A DNA stretch of 64,000 bases from Marinobacter nauticus (lineage in GTDB: Bacteria; Pseudomonadota; Gammaproteobacteria; Enterobacterales; Shewanellaceae), in assembly GCF_019801015.1 (NCBI RefSeq), contig NZ_JAHVJZ010000003.1:1-64000 (forward strand), in the 5' to 3' direction. Position numbers and translations under genes: made by a program. The notes beneath the pieces are model-generated. The model was given only the letters and a program-made list of their open reading frames with translations. It was not told the origin of the DNA and ran no database searches. Positions 7,800 through 16,089 of the stretch are shown piece by piece. Each line of letters starts with the position of its first letter. Position 1 is the stretch's first letter.

Positions 7800-8876
7800 T
7801 TAAATCACGCCTCGACGGATCTGATCTTCTTCAATGGATTCGAACAGAGCTTTGAAGTTGCCTTCGCCAAAGCCTTCGTTACCTTTCCGCTGAATGATCT
7901 CGAAGAACACCGGACCAATCACGGTCTGTGTGAAGATCTGAAGCAGAATGCCGTCCTTCATCGGGGCGCCGTCCACCAGAATCTCCAGCTCACGCATGGC
8001 GGCCAGGTCCTCACCGTGGCCAGGCACGCGCTCATCCACCTTCTCGTAATAGGTGCCGGGAGTCGGCATAAAGTCCATGCCGCCAGCACGCAGAGCACGG
8101 ACGGAGTCGTAGATGTTGTCGGTGGTCAGGGCGATGTGCTGAATCCCTTCGCCGTTGTACTCACGCAGATACTCTTCGATCTGGCTTTTATCGTCGGAGG
8201 ACTCGTTGATCGGAATGCGGATCTTACCGCACGGGCCGGTCATGGCGCGGCTGACCAGGCCGGTCAGTTTGCCTTCGATATCGAAATAGCGGATTTCGCG
8301 GAAGTTACCGATGCGCTCATAAAAGCCGGCCCACTTGTCCATGTTGCCCTGGAACACGTTGTGGGTCAGGTGATCGATCTCAAACAGCCCCTTGTCCGCC
8401 GTTTTCAGACGAGCGTCGGCATCGTCGTAGAAGTGGAAGTCCACATCGTAGATGCTCTTGTCGCCGTAGCGGTCAACGAAGTAGAGGGTGGAGTCTCCAA
8501 TACCGTGCACCGCCGGGATCATCAGCTCCATAGGACCGATATTGCCCTCAAACTGAACGGCGCCGTTTTCCAGCGCGTGCTTCAGCGCAGCACCGGCATC
8601 TTTAACACGCCAGGCCATGCCACACACAGAAGGACCGTGCATCTTGGCAAACTCTGCGGCCTGTGAGTGCGGCTGAGCGTTGATGATGAAGTTGATGTCG
8701 CCCTGACGGAACAGCCAGGCTTCCTTAGAGCGGTGCTTGGCAATTTCAGCAAAGCCCAGCAGGCTGAACAGCTCTTTCAGCGCATTGATGCCTGCCGCAT
8801 CCGGGGCGGTGTATTCAACAAACTCAAAACCGTCGGTTCCCAGTGGATTCCAATCCGGATTCGCAGTGTGGGCCAT
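7800..8876 (-). CDS. hppD: 4-hydroxyphenylpyruvate dioxygenase
   Basis: A non-heme Fe(II) enzyme that converts 4-hydroxyphenylpyruvate and oxygen to homogentisate and CO2, the committed step of tyrosine breakdown. It is 358 aa with two vicinal-oxygen-chelate domains. The iron ligands are visible as H169 (EIDHL), H247 (IQHIAL) and E326 (FFEIIQRKG). The C-terminal GFGEGNFKALFESIE helix, which closes the active site, is intact. It lies downstream of tyrR on the same strand. A near-perfect CRP-type site (8951-8966) sits about 80 nt upstream, and a TGTTTAAACA palindrome (8919-8928) could cover the -10 region. This gives tyrosine use a likely carbon-source control. Confidence 0.97.
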   Translation of the reverse strand: MAHTANPDWNPLGTDGFEFVEYTAPDAAGINALKELFSLLGFAEIAKHRSKEAWLFRQGDINFIINAQPHSQAAEFAKMHGPSVCGMAWRVKDAGAALKHALENGAVQFEGNIGPMELMIPAVHGIGDSTLYFVDRYGDKSIYDVDFHFYDDADARLKTADKGLFEIDHLTHNVFQGNMDKWAGFYERIGNFREIRYFDIEGKLTGLVSRAMTGPCGKIRIPINESSDDKSQIEEYLREYNGEGIQHIALTTDNIYDSVRALRAGGMDFMPTPGTYYEKVDERVPGHGEDLAAMRELEILVDGAPMKDGILLQIFTQTVIGPVFFEIIQRKGNEGFGEGNFKALFESIEEDQIRRGVI

Positions 8877-8918
8877 AATGACTTCTCCCTGATTGCATTG
8901 TTGTTATGTCTGAAAGAC

Positions 8919-8928
8919 TGTTTAAACA
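8919..8928. promoter_or_regulatory. Palindrome TGTTTAAACA in the hppD promoter region
   Basis: A 10-bp perfect palindrome 43 nt upstream of hppD. Its TTTAAA core is a possible -10 box, placed about 35-40 nt downstream of the CRP-like site. It does not fit the TyrR consensus well. Confidence 0.35.
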
Positions 8929-8950
8929 ATGAGACCAGAAGAATAAATAG

Positions 8951-8966
8951 TGTGCACCGGATCACA
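8951..8966. promoter_or_regulatory. CRP-type site upstream of hppD
   Basis: TGTGC-ACCGGA-TCACA on the plus strand, nine of ten matches to TGTGA-N6-TCACA. The centre is about 82 nt upstream of the hppD start. It fits class II activation if the -10 box lies at 8921-8926. Confidence 0.7.
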
Positions 8967-8981
8967 CTTCCCTGAACGTAC

Positions 8982-9025
8982 AAAGGGGATGTCACCCTGG
9001 CTTTACGCTGGGCCACATCCCCTTT
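8982..9025 (-). terminator. Hairpin after tyrR, likely terminator
   Basis: AAAGGGGATGT (8982-8992) pairs with ACATCCCCTTT (9015-9025), with further pairing inside. It starts 18 nt after the tyrR stop. There is no long U-tract, so termination may be partial. Confidence 0.6.
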
Positions 9026-9042
9026 AAATTCATTAACTTAAG

Positions 9043-10587
9043 TTACTTCTTGCTTTTGCCTATGCCGTGCTCGCGCAGTTTGTTGGCGATGGCGGTATGG
9101 GACACACCAAGCTTACGGGCCAACTGCCGCGTTGAGGGGTAAGCGGGGTACAGCCGGCGCAGCAAACTGGCTTCAAACTGCTTCACCGCCTCATCCAGGG
9201 TGCCCTCAAACTCCTGGTCGAAGTAACCAAAACCTTCGGTCCAGGAGGGCAGGCGCAGTTGCTCCGGCGTCAACTCGCCGCGCTCATCCGCCATGGAAAC
9301 CGCCCGGAAAATGGCATTCTTCAGCTGGCGCACATTACCCGGCCAGGCGTAGTTCTTCATAAACTCCCGGCACTCGGCAGACAGCTGGCGCAGCGGACTG
9401 GCCAGTTGCTGGCTGTAGTGCTCAAGAAACAGCTCGGCCAGCGGAATGATGTCCGCTTTGCGCTCCCGCAACGGCGGCAGGTGCAGATTGAGCACGTTGA
9501 TCCGGTAGTAGAGATCCTCGCGGAACTCGCCACGCTGGCACAGTTCAGACAGGTCTTTCTGACTGGCGCAAATCACCCGGAGGTCGACGCGAATTTCGGT
9601 GTCGTCTCCCACCCGCCGGAAACACCCGTCCTGGATCAGGCGCAGCAGTTTCACCTGCAGCTGGGAACTCATGTCGGCCACTTCATCGAGGAAGATGGTG
9701 CCGCCATCGGCCTGTTCAATTACGCCGCGCTTCACCACCTCGCCCGGACTTTTGCACAGGCCAAAGAGTTCACTCTCGGCCACGCTGTCCGGCAGGGAGG
9801 CGCAATTGATCACCACAAAACCCTTGTCCTGTCGCAGGCTGGCCTCGTGACAGGCCCGCGCCAGCAACTCTTTGCCGGTGCCGGTTTCGCCAGTCACCAG
9901 CAGCGGCGCTTCCAACTGGGCCATACGACGAGCTTCCGCCAGCAGTGCACGCATCTTGTCGCTTTCCGCCAGCAGGGTGTCAAAGCCGCTGATCTGGTCA
10001 CGCAGGGCATTGAACTGTTTACCAACCCGGGCCGGGGATTTCAGCAGCACCATAGCACCGGCCAGGATGCTGGTGCCCTGCTCATCCGGCAGATCAATCG
10101 GGAGGATTTCGGCGAGATACTGGTTGCCCTGAACGGCCACACGGGTGGCCTGAGGAAGCACTTCATCCATGCCGAGCCAACGCAGAAAAGAGAAGCCCTG
10201 AACCCAGTTGGCCACCGGCTCCTCAATGACCTGGTCCCGCGGCAGCCCCAGCAGAGACAGGATGGAGTCGTTGGCCATGGAGATCCTGCCTTTAAGGTCA
10301 ATGGCAAAAATAGGATCAGGCAGCGTGCGCAGCAGCGCTTCCATGGCGTAGTGCTCACGCTCGGAAGGCATAAAGGGGACGGTTTTGACGTCGGTGACGC
10401 CGGGAATTTTCCGGATCATCGGCATCAGAATTTGCAACTCCTCGAAGCTGGGTGCAGGGATCTGAAGAAACACGTATCCCGCGCTGCCCGCGTCGATGGC
10501 GTTGATGTTGATGCTTTGCTTTTCCAGCACTTCAAGGATTTCACGGGCGAGCCCGATGCGGTCCTCACAGCTGACTTGTAATCGCAT
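9043..10587 (-). CDS. tyrR: Aromatic amino acid regulator TyrR (PhhR-type)
   Basis: A 514-aa transcription factor that binds aromatic amino acids and controls their transport, synthesis and breakdown. Domains in order: ACT (1-70), PAS (about 80-190), AAA+ (about 205-430) and a C-terminal helix-turn-helix (STRQLARKLGVSHTAIANKL, near 480-505). Walker A is GETGTGKE (233-240) and Walker B GTIFLDE (296-302). The GAFTGA loop that contacts sigma-54 is absent (ESELFGLCKSPGEVVKRG instead), as in E. coli TyrR, so it acts on sigma-70 promoters. Its neighbours phhAB and hppD are probable targets. A terminator before it (10683-10711) implies its own promoter. Confidence 0.96.
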   Translation of the reverse strand: MRLQVSCEDRIGLAREILEVLEKQSININAIDAGSAGYVFLQIPAPSFEELQILMPMIRKIPGVTDVKTVPFMPSEREHYAMEALLRTLPDPIFAIDLKGRISMANDSILSLLGLPRDQVIEEPVANWVQGFSFLRWLGMDEVLPQATRVAVQGNQYLAEILPIDLPDEQGTSILAGAMVLLKSPARVGKQFNALRDQISGFDTLLAESDKMRALLAEARRMAQLEAPLLVTGETGTGKELLARACHEASLRQDKGFVVINCASLPDSVAESELFGLCKSPGEVVKRGVIEQADGGTIFLDEVADMSSQLQVKLLRLIQDGCFRRVGDDTEIRVDLRVICASQKDLSELCQRGEFREDLYYRINVLNLHLPPLRERKADIIPLAELFLEHYSQQLASPLRQLSAECREFMKNYAWPGNVRQLKNAIFRAVSMADERGELTPEQLRLPSWTEGFGYFDQEFEGTLDEAVKQFEASLLRRLYPAYPSTRQLARKLGVSHTAIANKLREHGIGKSKK

Positions 10588-10682
10588 TACTTGCCCTTCC
10601 TGTTGTTATAGTTCCGTTATCTTGGTCGGGATGCGTCGATCATACTGGAAAAACGCGGCCCTGCCACGGCATTTGTAAGGAC

Positions 10683-10711
10683 AAAAAAACCCGCCAGAGG
10701 GCGGGCTTTAT
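10683..10711 (-). terminator. Intrinsic terminator of phhB
   Basis: On the minus strand CCCGCC-TCT-GGCGGG is preceded by AAAG and followed by seven T. It lies 16 nt after the phhB stop and separates the MGL-phhAB operon from tyrR. Confidence 0.92.
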
Positions 10712-10726
10712 CGGACAGTACGCTTT

Positions 10727-11068
10727 TCAGTCGGCCATCAGCGCATCGGTTTTGGCCGCCATGATGAAATCGTTCTTATGCAGCCCGCCAATGGCGTGAG
10801 TCCACCAGGTCACGGTGACCTTGCCCCACTCCAGCAGAATGCCCGGGTGGTGAAACTCCGCCTCAGCCAACTCAGCTACCTGATTGGCAAACGCCCAGGC
10901 CAGCTTGAAGTTCTTAAATTTATACACCCGCTCCAGTTGCAGAACGCCGTCGCGCGCCGGTGCGGACCAATCCGGCAGTTCACGCATCAGGCTCGCCAGT
11001 TCATCGTCGGACACTTTCGGGGCGTCGGCCTGACAGGCTTCGCAGGTCATTTTGCTCAATTCGCTCAT
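10727..11068 (-). CDS. phhB: Pterin-4a-carbinolamine dehydratase
   Basis: A 113-aa cytoplasmic enzyme that dehydrates 4a-hydroxytetrahydrobiopterin-type pterin so that it can be recycled for phenylalanine hydroxylase. The family signature is clear: [21 protein letters not shown] (H73, H74 and H91) followed by GGLHKND with D100. It starts 9 nt after phhA, its partner enzyme, and ends the operon at a strong terminator. The N-terminus has two cysteines (C9, C12) of unknown role. Confidence 0.95.
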   Translation of the reverse strand: MSELSKMTCEACQADAPKVSDDELASLMRELPDWSAPARDGVLQLERVYKFKNFKLAWAFANQVAELAEAEFHHPGILLEWGKVTVTWWTHAIGGLHKNDFIMAAKTDALMAD

Positions 11069-11077
11069 GGCTAATCC

Positions 11078-11869
11078 TTAGCTTGCTTGTGATTTTGGGG
11101 GAAACTTGGGCTCAAACAGGCCCAACCCCATCGCCTGGTGCACCAGCGCCATCAAATCCGCTTCCGCCATGGCGAACAGGTCATCGATGCCGTCGAGCAC
11201 GTAGTAGATGGGTTGCATGATATCGATTCGGTAAGGGGTCCGCATGGCGTCCAGCACGGCCATCGACTGATGTTCCGGCTCGTTGGACAGGGCGTAGCGG
11301 GTTTCACCCGGACTGGAGAGAATGCCGCCACCGTAAATGCGGCGCCCCTGTGGGGTATTGACCAGTCCAAACTCCACGGTAAACCAGTAAAGACGGGCAA
11401 GGTAAACCCGCTCTTTGGGGCTGGCTGCCAGTCCGAGCTTGCCGTAGGTGTGGGTAAAGTGGGCGAATGCCGGGTTGGTCAGCAGCGGACAGTGGCCAAA
11501 GATCTCATGAAAGATGTCCGGCTCCTGAAGGTAGTCAAACTCCTCCCGGCTTCGGATAAAGGTGGCCACGGGAAACTGCTTATTCGCCAGCAGTTCAAAA
11601 AACCGCTCAAAGGAGATCAGGGCTGGCACCTGCGCGGTGCGCCAACCGGTTGCCGCTTCCAGCACCGCATCCACTTCCGCCAACTGCGGAATGCGGTTGC
11701 GAGGCAGGTCCAGTGCCGCCAGTCCCGCCATAAACTCATCACAGGCCTTACCCTGGATGCACGCCAGTTGACGTTCAATCAGATCGGCCCAGACCTGGTT
11801 CTCCTCATCGGAGTATTGAATTACCCCGTTCTCGTCCGGAATACGGGCCTGGTATTGGGTGCCTTTCAT
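11078..11869 (-). CDS. phhA: Phenylalanine 4-monooxygenase
   Basis: A pterin- and iron-dependent hydroxylase that turns phenylalanine into tyrosine, the entry step of phenylalanine catabolism. It is 264 aa, like the Pseudomonas enzyme (about 262). Iron ligands are visible as H121 and H126 (FHEIFGH) and E166 (VEFGLV). The start is the ATG at 11869, which overlaps the stop of the upstream gene (ATGA) and has GGAGAG in front; a longer frame from 11917 would run far into that gene. Translational coupling with the methionine gamma-lyase gene is likely. phhB follows after 9 nt. Confidence 0.96.
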   Translation of the reverse strand: MKGTQYQARIPDENGVIQYSDEENQVWADLIERQLACIQGKACDEFMAGLAALDLPRNRIPQLAEVDAVLEAATGWRTAQVPALISFERFFELLANKQFPVATFIRSREEFDYLQEPDIFHEIFGHCPLLTNPAFAHFTHTYGKLGLAASPKERVYLARLYWFTVEFGLVNTPQGRRIYGGGILSSPGETRYALSNEPEHQSMAVLDAMRTPYRIDIMQPIYYVLDGIDDLFAMAEADLMALVHQAMGLGLFEPKFPPKSQAS

Positions 11870-13089
11870 TGACTCTCCTCCCCGGCCATCCGCGCCGATT
11901 GCTGGGATTCGCTGCACAGTGCAAGGGCCTGCTTCAGATCCGCCAGAATGTCTTCGATGTGTTCCAGCCCCACTGCCAGCCTTACCATGCTATCACTGAT
12001 TCCGGCCGCTGCGCGGTCTTCCGCGCTGTAAGGGCTGTGGGTCATTGACGCGGGATGCTGCACCAGCGACTCGGCGTCCCCAAGGCTGACCGCGATGCTG
12101 AATAACTTCAGCTGATTAACAAACCGCACCGCATCTTCGAAGCCACCATGCAGCTCCAGCGCCAGCACACCACCGGCGGCACGCATCTGCCGTCCCAGCA
12201 AACGGTGGCCAGGGTGGCTTGGCAGCCCTGGATAGTAGACCCGGGCAACCTGGGGGTGCGCTTCAAGGTAGTGCGCGACCGCCATGGCATTATCGCTGTG
12301 CCGTTCCATCCGCAGTGCCAGGGTTTTCAAACCGCGCAGAATCAGCCAGGCATCATGGGGCGACAATACCGCCCCAAAGTCCTTGCGGATGGCCATGCGG
12401 ACCGGCTCCATCAGCTCGCGCCGACCGCACACCACACCGGCGATCACGTCACCATGGCCGTTCAGGTACTTGGTCGCACTGTGGATCACCAGGTCCACCC
12501 CGTGGCGCAGCGGCTGCTGCAGTAAGGGCGTCATAAAGGTGTTGTCGACAATGGTGATCAGCCCTTTGCGGCGGGCCAACGCCACAATCGCGTCCAGATC
12601 GTAGACCGCCAGATGCGGATTCACCGGCGTCTCAAGGAACAGCACCCGGGTGTTGGGGCGAATCGCCGCTTCCACGGCCTCGATGTCGGTAAAGTCCACC
12701 GAGCTGCTTTCGATGCCGAAGCGGGGAAACTGCTCTGAGATGAGCGCGTGGGTACAGCCATAGAGGCCAATCGCCGCCACCAGATGGTCGCCGCTGGCGA
12801 GCTGACTCAGCAGCGCTCCGGACACCGCCCCCATGCCACTGCCGAAAGCGACCGCATCTTCAGCGCCTTCGAGCAGCGCCATGCGTCGCTCAAACTCATC
12901 GGTGGTCGGATTGCCAAGTCGAGTGTAGATCGGGCCGGATTCTTCGCCGGCAAAGCGGGCCCCGCCACTTTCGCAATTGGGAAAGACGAACGTGGCGGAT
13001 TGGTAAAGCGGGGTGGATAAACTCCCCGGTGCGCACCGCTCGTGACCGCCGTGGATCACGCAGGTGCTCTGGTGCTTAAACGCAGCCAT
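11866..13089 (-). CDS. Methionine gamma-lyase
   Basis: A PLP enzyme of the Cys/Met metabolism family. It should split methionine into methanethiol, 2-oxobutyrate and ammonia. It is 407 aa. The PLP lysine is K207 (SATKYLNGHGD), with D182 and Y110. C112 in GLYGCTH equals the cysteine (C116) typical of methionine gamma-lyase and absent from cystathionine lyases, so this assignment (mdeA/megL) is favoured. The ATG at 13089 has AAGGGGAG 9 nt upstream; a start at 13179 would add 30 unrelated residues. It is the first gene of an operon with phhA (ATGA overlap) and phhB. CRP- and TyrR-like sites lie upstream. Confidence 0.88.
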   Translation of the reverse strand: MAAFKHQSTCVIHGGHERCAPGSLSTPLYQSATFVFPNCESGGARFAGEESGPIYTRLGNPTTDEFERRMALLEGAEDAVAFGSGMGAVSGALLSQLASGDHLVAAIGLYGCTHALISEQFPRFGIESSSVDFTDIEAVEAAIRPNTRVLFLETPVNPHLAVYDLDAIVALARRKGLITIVDNTFMTPLLQQPLRHGVDLVIHSATKYLNGHGDVIAGVVCGRRELMEPVRMAIRKDFGAVLSPHDAWLILRGLKTLALRMERHSDNAMAVAHYLEAHPQVARVYYPGLPSHPGHRLLGRQMRAAGGVLALELHGGFEDAVRFVNQLKLFSIAVSLGDAESLVQHPASMTHSPYSAEDRAAAGISDSMVRLAVGLEHIEDILADLKQALALCSESQQSARMAGEESQ

Positions 13090-13158
13090 CTTGCTAACTC
13101 CCCTTGATGCTTGGTCCGTCGTTGTTTGTTGTGTAAGGGACGGATCCTGTTGGTCTAC

Positions 13159-13164
13159 CTTATA
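13159..13164 (-). promoter_or_regulatory. Possible -10 box of the MGL-phhAB operon
   Basis: TATAAG on the minus strand with no good -35 box, as is usual for activator-dependent promoters. The implied start near 13152 puts the CRP-like site centred about 43 nt upstream, close to class II geometry. Confidence 0.45.
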
Positions 13165-13187
13165 CGCAGACCGGGGCAAGCAGACCG

Positions 13188-13203
13188 CGTGACCGCGATC
13201 ACA
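13188..13203. promoter_or_regulatory. CRP-type site upstream of the MGL-phhAB operon
   Basis: CGTGA-CCGCGA-TCACA, nine of ten matches to the CRP core, followed by TTT as in the long consensus. It is centred 106 nt upstream of the methionine gamma-lyase start. Confidence 0.7.
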
Positions 13204-13215
13204 TTTTGGCCACCC

Positions 13216-13233
13216 TGTAAATTATCAGTTACA
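13216..13233. promoter_or_regulatory. TyrR-box-like sequence
   Basis: TGTAAA-TTATCA-GTTACA matches the TyrR box TGTAAA-N6-TTTACA at 11 of 12 bases. It lies upstream of the CRP-like site and overlaps the last codons of ycjF. It would link the regulator gene tyrR to the phhAB operon. Confidence 0.6.
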
Positions 13234-14257
13234 TCTCCCGCTCTGAGCCGCGCCCCGCCTTCTGGCGAACGCTTGCAAGTGCGTCCGCAGATATGCGGGT
13301 AAGTTCGGACAACAAACGGCCCTGCACCTTAATCAACGACGGCCGCTGGCGCGCGTTGTAAGGCAGCGGCCGGCACTGTGCCATCGCCGCATAGCCCAAT
13401 CTGGCCGTCAGCAGGCCCGCGCCCAATCCCTGCGCGACCCGTGCAGAAAGCTTGCCGGTCAATTCAGCCGACAACATCTGCGTGCCCAGATCCACCGCCA
13501 GCTCACTGCCCCCGGCGTAGAGCAGGTTCTGCAGAATCATCCGAACCAGACGCACCCGGCCCCAATAGCCAGGTTCGATGCCATAAATCCGGGCCACTTC
13601 ATCCAGCATCGCCTGGTTGCGCCACAGCATCAGCGCCATATCCAGCGCCGCCATCGGACTGGCCGCCAACAGCAAGCTGGCCTGGGCGGAATAGCGATAG
13701 ATGCAGGCCTGCGCCTGTTCATCCTGAGCGCTCAGCACCGTCAATTCATACAGGCGCAGTTGTTCTGCGTCGCTGTGGTGATCCTGACACTGTGCTTCAA
13801 ATTGCTGCCACTGGCTGACATTGGCTGCCGGCAGGGTCCGCTTCAGCTCTGCCAGGACCGTGGCCGCTTCGCCCTGCTGCTGGCTTTCTGCCAGCCGCTC
13901 TCCGGTGCGTCGCAGGCTGTCTGCCCGCTTCAGTTGTCCCAGCCGGCGCCACTCTCGCCACAGTCCCCGGCCAAGCCAGCCTGCGGCAGCGACAAAGGTG
14001 GTGGCGTAGAGCGCAAACAGCGCCGGGCTGCGCTGCCAGCTGTCCCACAAGGTCAGCCCGCCTTCCACCAGCAATACCATCAACAACAGCGACAGCACCA
14101 AGGTGCCCCAACGACGCCCGCGGGGCCGCGTCGCTACGGAGGGCGGTGGCGTCATATCCTGCCACTGGAAATCATCGCACTCCTGGGCCGGCTTCAGGGT
14201 CGGTTTCAACTCAGCCTGTTGGGTTTCAAAGTCCTGGGCAGGTTTCAAACCACTCAT
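13229..14257 (-). CDS. ycjF: YcjF family membrane protein
   Basis: A 342-aa protein of the YcjF (TIGR01620/DUF697) family. It has a polar N-terminal region of about 50 residues, two membrane segments (about 52-70 and 81-100) and a long helical C-terminal part. It starts inside the ycjX stop (ATGA overlap at 14254-14257), so the two are translationally coupled. In E. coli ycjX and ycjF also lie together next to tyrR and are linked to the phage shock response. The exact function is not known. The 3' end overlaps the TyrR-like box of the next operon. Confidence 0.9.
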   Translation of the reverse strand: MSGLKPAQDFETQQAELKPTLKPAQECDDFQWQDMTPPPSVATRPRGRRWGTLVLSLLLMVLLVEGGLTLWDSWQRSPALFALYATTFVAAAGWLGRGLWREWRRLGQLKRADSLRRTGERLAESQQQGEAATVLAELKRTLPAANVSQWQQFEAQCQDHHSDAEQLRLYELTVLSAQDEQAQACIYRYSAQASLLLAASPMAALDMALMLWRNQAMLDEVARIYGIEPGYWGRVRLVRMILQNLLYAGGSELAVDLGTQMLSAELTGKLSARVAQGLGAGLLTARLGYAAMAQCRPLPYNARQRPSLIKVQGRLLSELTRISADALASVRQKAGRGSEREM

Positions 14258-15645
14258 CGCATCTTATCTCCTAACAACCACTCCAGAAGATGGTCCATCC
14301 GAATGTGAGGCAGAGAGCCATCGTCGGCTTGTGGCGGTGCCAGGGGAACAAAATCAAACCCCTGCCCCTGCCAGAAATCGGCCGGCGGCAGTCGTTCCGG
14401 CACCTCTCCGGGAAACCGCACCATGGTCTGTCCGTCCAGCCGGCGGCCCCGAATCACTGGGATCGGCCCCCGGCCATTGTCGACCTGCCCCTGTTCGCTG
14501 GCTCGTATCGCACTCAACACCATGGTTTCCACCTCTCCGCCAGCAAAGCGGATCTGCCGTTGCGCCTCGCCCATCAGGCTCTGGGTCAGCTTCAGCAGGT
14601 TGGGGTGCTGGTCCACGCTGACGTGGTCAGCCTTGGTGGCAGCAAACAACAGCTTGTCGATCTGCGGCTTAAACAGCCTTCGTAGCAGGGAGCCAGGGCC
14701 ATACCGGAAACTGTCCAGCACCCCTTTCAATGCCTGCCCCATCTGCTCAACCGGCTCGCGCCCCTGATTCAGCGGGGTCAGGCAGTCGACCAGCACCACC
14801 TGACGGTCAAAGCGGGCAAAGTGCTGTCGATAGAAGGGCTTGACCACCTGTTCGCAATACGCATCAAAACGTTCCGCCATCAGGGCGCGAAGCTCGCTCT
14901 CACCGTCTGATGGCTGCGGCGGGAGCGGGAAGAATTCGATGACCGGTGTCCCGGCCAGCTCTCCGGGCAAAAGCGCCCGTCCCGGTTGCAGCAGGGTGGC
15001 ACCCTGCTGCCGCAGTTGCCCCAGCAGCCGGGCATACTCTTCAGCGCAGGCCGTCACCGCCTTTTCATCATCGCCGCTCAGTGCTGCGACGCGCTCCCGC
15101 CACGCCTGGGTGCTGTTCTGCCATTGTGTCTGCGCCAATCGATGCCAGGCCTGCTCGCTCCACTGGCTGTAGTTTTGGCTCAGCATCGGCAGGTCCAGCA
15201 GCCATTCGCCGGGGTAATCCACCAGATCCAGATAGAGGGTAACGCTGTCCTTGAACTGGCGGCGCAGACCGCGCCCCGGACGATAGCGCAGTGCCAGGCG
15301 GATCTCACTGATGCCGCGGGTGGAGGGCGGCCAGCTTGGTGGGGTGCCGTTCAGGCTCTGCATGGCGCTGTCGTAGTCGAAAGGCGCCAGGGTCAGATCC
15401 GGCTGTCTGGCCCGCTGAGCCCCGAGCCAGCGCCCCTGTGACACCACTTCCCACATGGGCAGGTGGTCCCGCTCGGCATGAAGCAGTTGGTGAACCAGCG
15501 CGGTGATAAAGGCGGTTTTACCGGCACCGCTCAGGCCGGTGATGCCAACACGCAGGTGTTGGTCCATACCACGATGGGCCCACTCTTCCAGGTGTTGGCC
15601 AAAAGCTTTCAGGCGGGGTTTGATGGCGTCAGAGGCTCGTGACAC
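14254..15645 (-). CDS. ycjX: YcjX-like P-loop GTPase of the psp region
   Basis: A 463-aa protein of the YcjX (DUF463) family of P-loop NTPases with a Ras-like core. Walker A is GLSGAGKT (residues 37-44). A G3-type motif is seen in LVDYPGEWLLDLP near residue 140. A TKADH motif near 345 fits the guanine-specific NKxD position. It is coupled to ycjF by an ATGA overlap and follows pspC after a 54-nt gap that holds a GC-rich hairpin, so part of the psp transcript may read through. Its role in envelope stress is known only from association. Confidence 0.92.
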   Translation of the reverse strand: MSRASDAIKPRLKAFGQHLEEWAHRGMDQHLRVGITGLSGAGKTAFITALVHQLLHAERDHLPMWEVVSQGRWLGAQRARQPDLTLAPFDYDSAMQSLNGTPPSWPPSTRGISEIRLALRYRPGRGLRRQFKDSVTLYLDLVDYPGEWLLDLPMLSQNYSQWSEQAWHRLAQTQWQNSTQAWRERVAALSGDDEKAVTACAEEYARLLGQLRQQGATLLQPGRALLPGELAGTPVIEFFPLPPQPSDGESELRALMAERFDAYCEQVVKPFYRQHFARFDRQVVLVDCLTPLNQGREPVEQMGQALKGVLDSFRYGPGSLLRRLFKPQIDKLLFAATKADHVSVDQHPNLLKLTQSLMGEAQRQIRFAGGEVETMVLSAIRASEQGQVDNGRGPIPVIRGRRLDGQTMVRFPGEVPERLPPADFWQGQGFDFVPLAPPQADDGSLPHIRMDHLLEWLLGDKMR

Positions 15646-15667
15646 GGGGAACTCGCTATAACGGGAA

Positions 15668-15690
15668 CGGGCGCCCGGCTCGGGCGCCCG
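15668..15690. repeat. GC-rich hairpin between pspC and ycjX
   Basis: CGGGCGCCCG occurs twice (15668-15677 and 15681-15690), 3 nt apart. The unit is itself a palindrome, so the pair can form one 10-bp hairpin. There is no U-tract. It may partly stop transcription or protect the pspABC mRNA. Confidence 0.6.
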
Positions 15691-15699
15691 TAGAGGGCT

Positions 15700-16089
15700 T
15701 TACTTGAGGTTATCAATTTCGCGTTTCAGGCTGTAGGAGTCTGACGTTACGTGCTGCTCCAATGCTCTGAGACGCAACTCCAGGGAGCGAAACCGGGTGC
15801 TGATTTCCCGGATGGCCTGTCGGGGAGAATCCCCAGCCTGCCATACCTTGGTTTTCAGCTCCGAGCGGTGCAGCGATTGCGCCGCCGGTTTCTTGTCCAG
15901 GAGTACCCATGCAACGATGTAGAGAAGCAGGGCGAAGCTGAATACACCGGTCAGAATGATGGCGGAGAGCACAACGATTCGAACCAGCCAGATCTCGAGA
16001 TTGAAGTACTCAGCCAGACCGGCGCAGACGCCGGCGACCTTGCCCTGCTCCGGGATCCGATACAGCTCTTTTTTACCGTTCGTGCTCAT
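15700..16089 (-). CDS. pspC: Phage shock protein C
   Basis: A 129-aa inner-membrane sensor of the Psp envelope stress system. The N-terminal PspC domain (LYRIPEQGKVAGVCAGLAEYF, about 9-29) leads to a membrane segment (about 36-63), and the C-terminal part is a coiled coil. PspB and PspC together draw PspA away from PspF under membrane stress. The ATG at 16089 has GGAGGAG 6 nt upstream and lies 17 nt inside pspB; a start at 16119 would lack such a site. Confidence 0.95.
   Translation of the reverse strand: MSTNGKKELYRIPEQGKVAGVCAGLAEYFNLEIWLVRIVVLSAIILTGVFSFALLLYIVAWVLLDKKPAAQSLHRSELKTKVWQAGDSPRQAIREISTRFRSLELRLRALEQHVTSDSYSLKREIDNLK

Noticed and set aside
9700-9790. Missing GAFTGA loop in TyrR
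   Set aside because: E. coli TyrR also lacks it and acts with sigma-70, so this is normal for the family and not damage.
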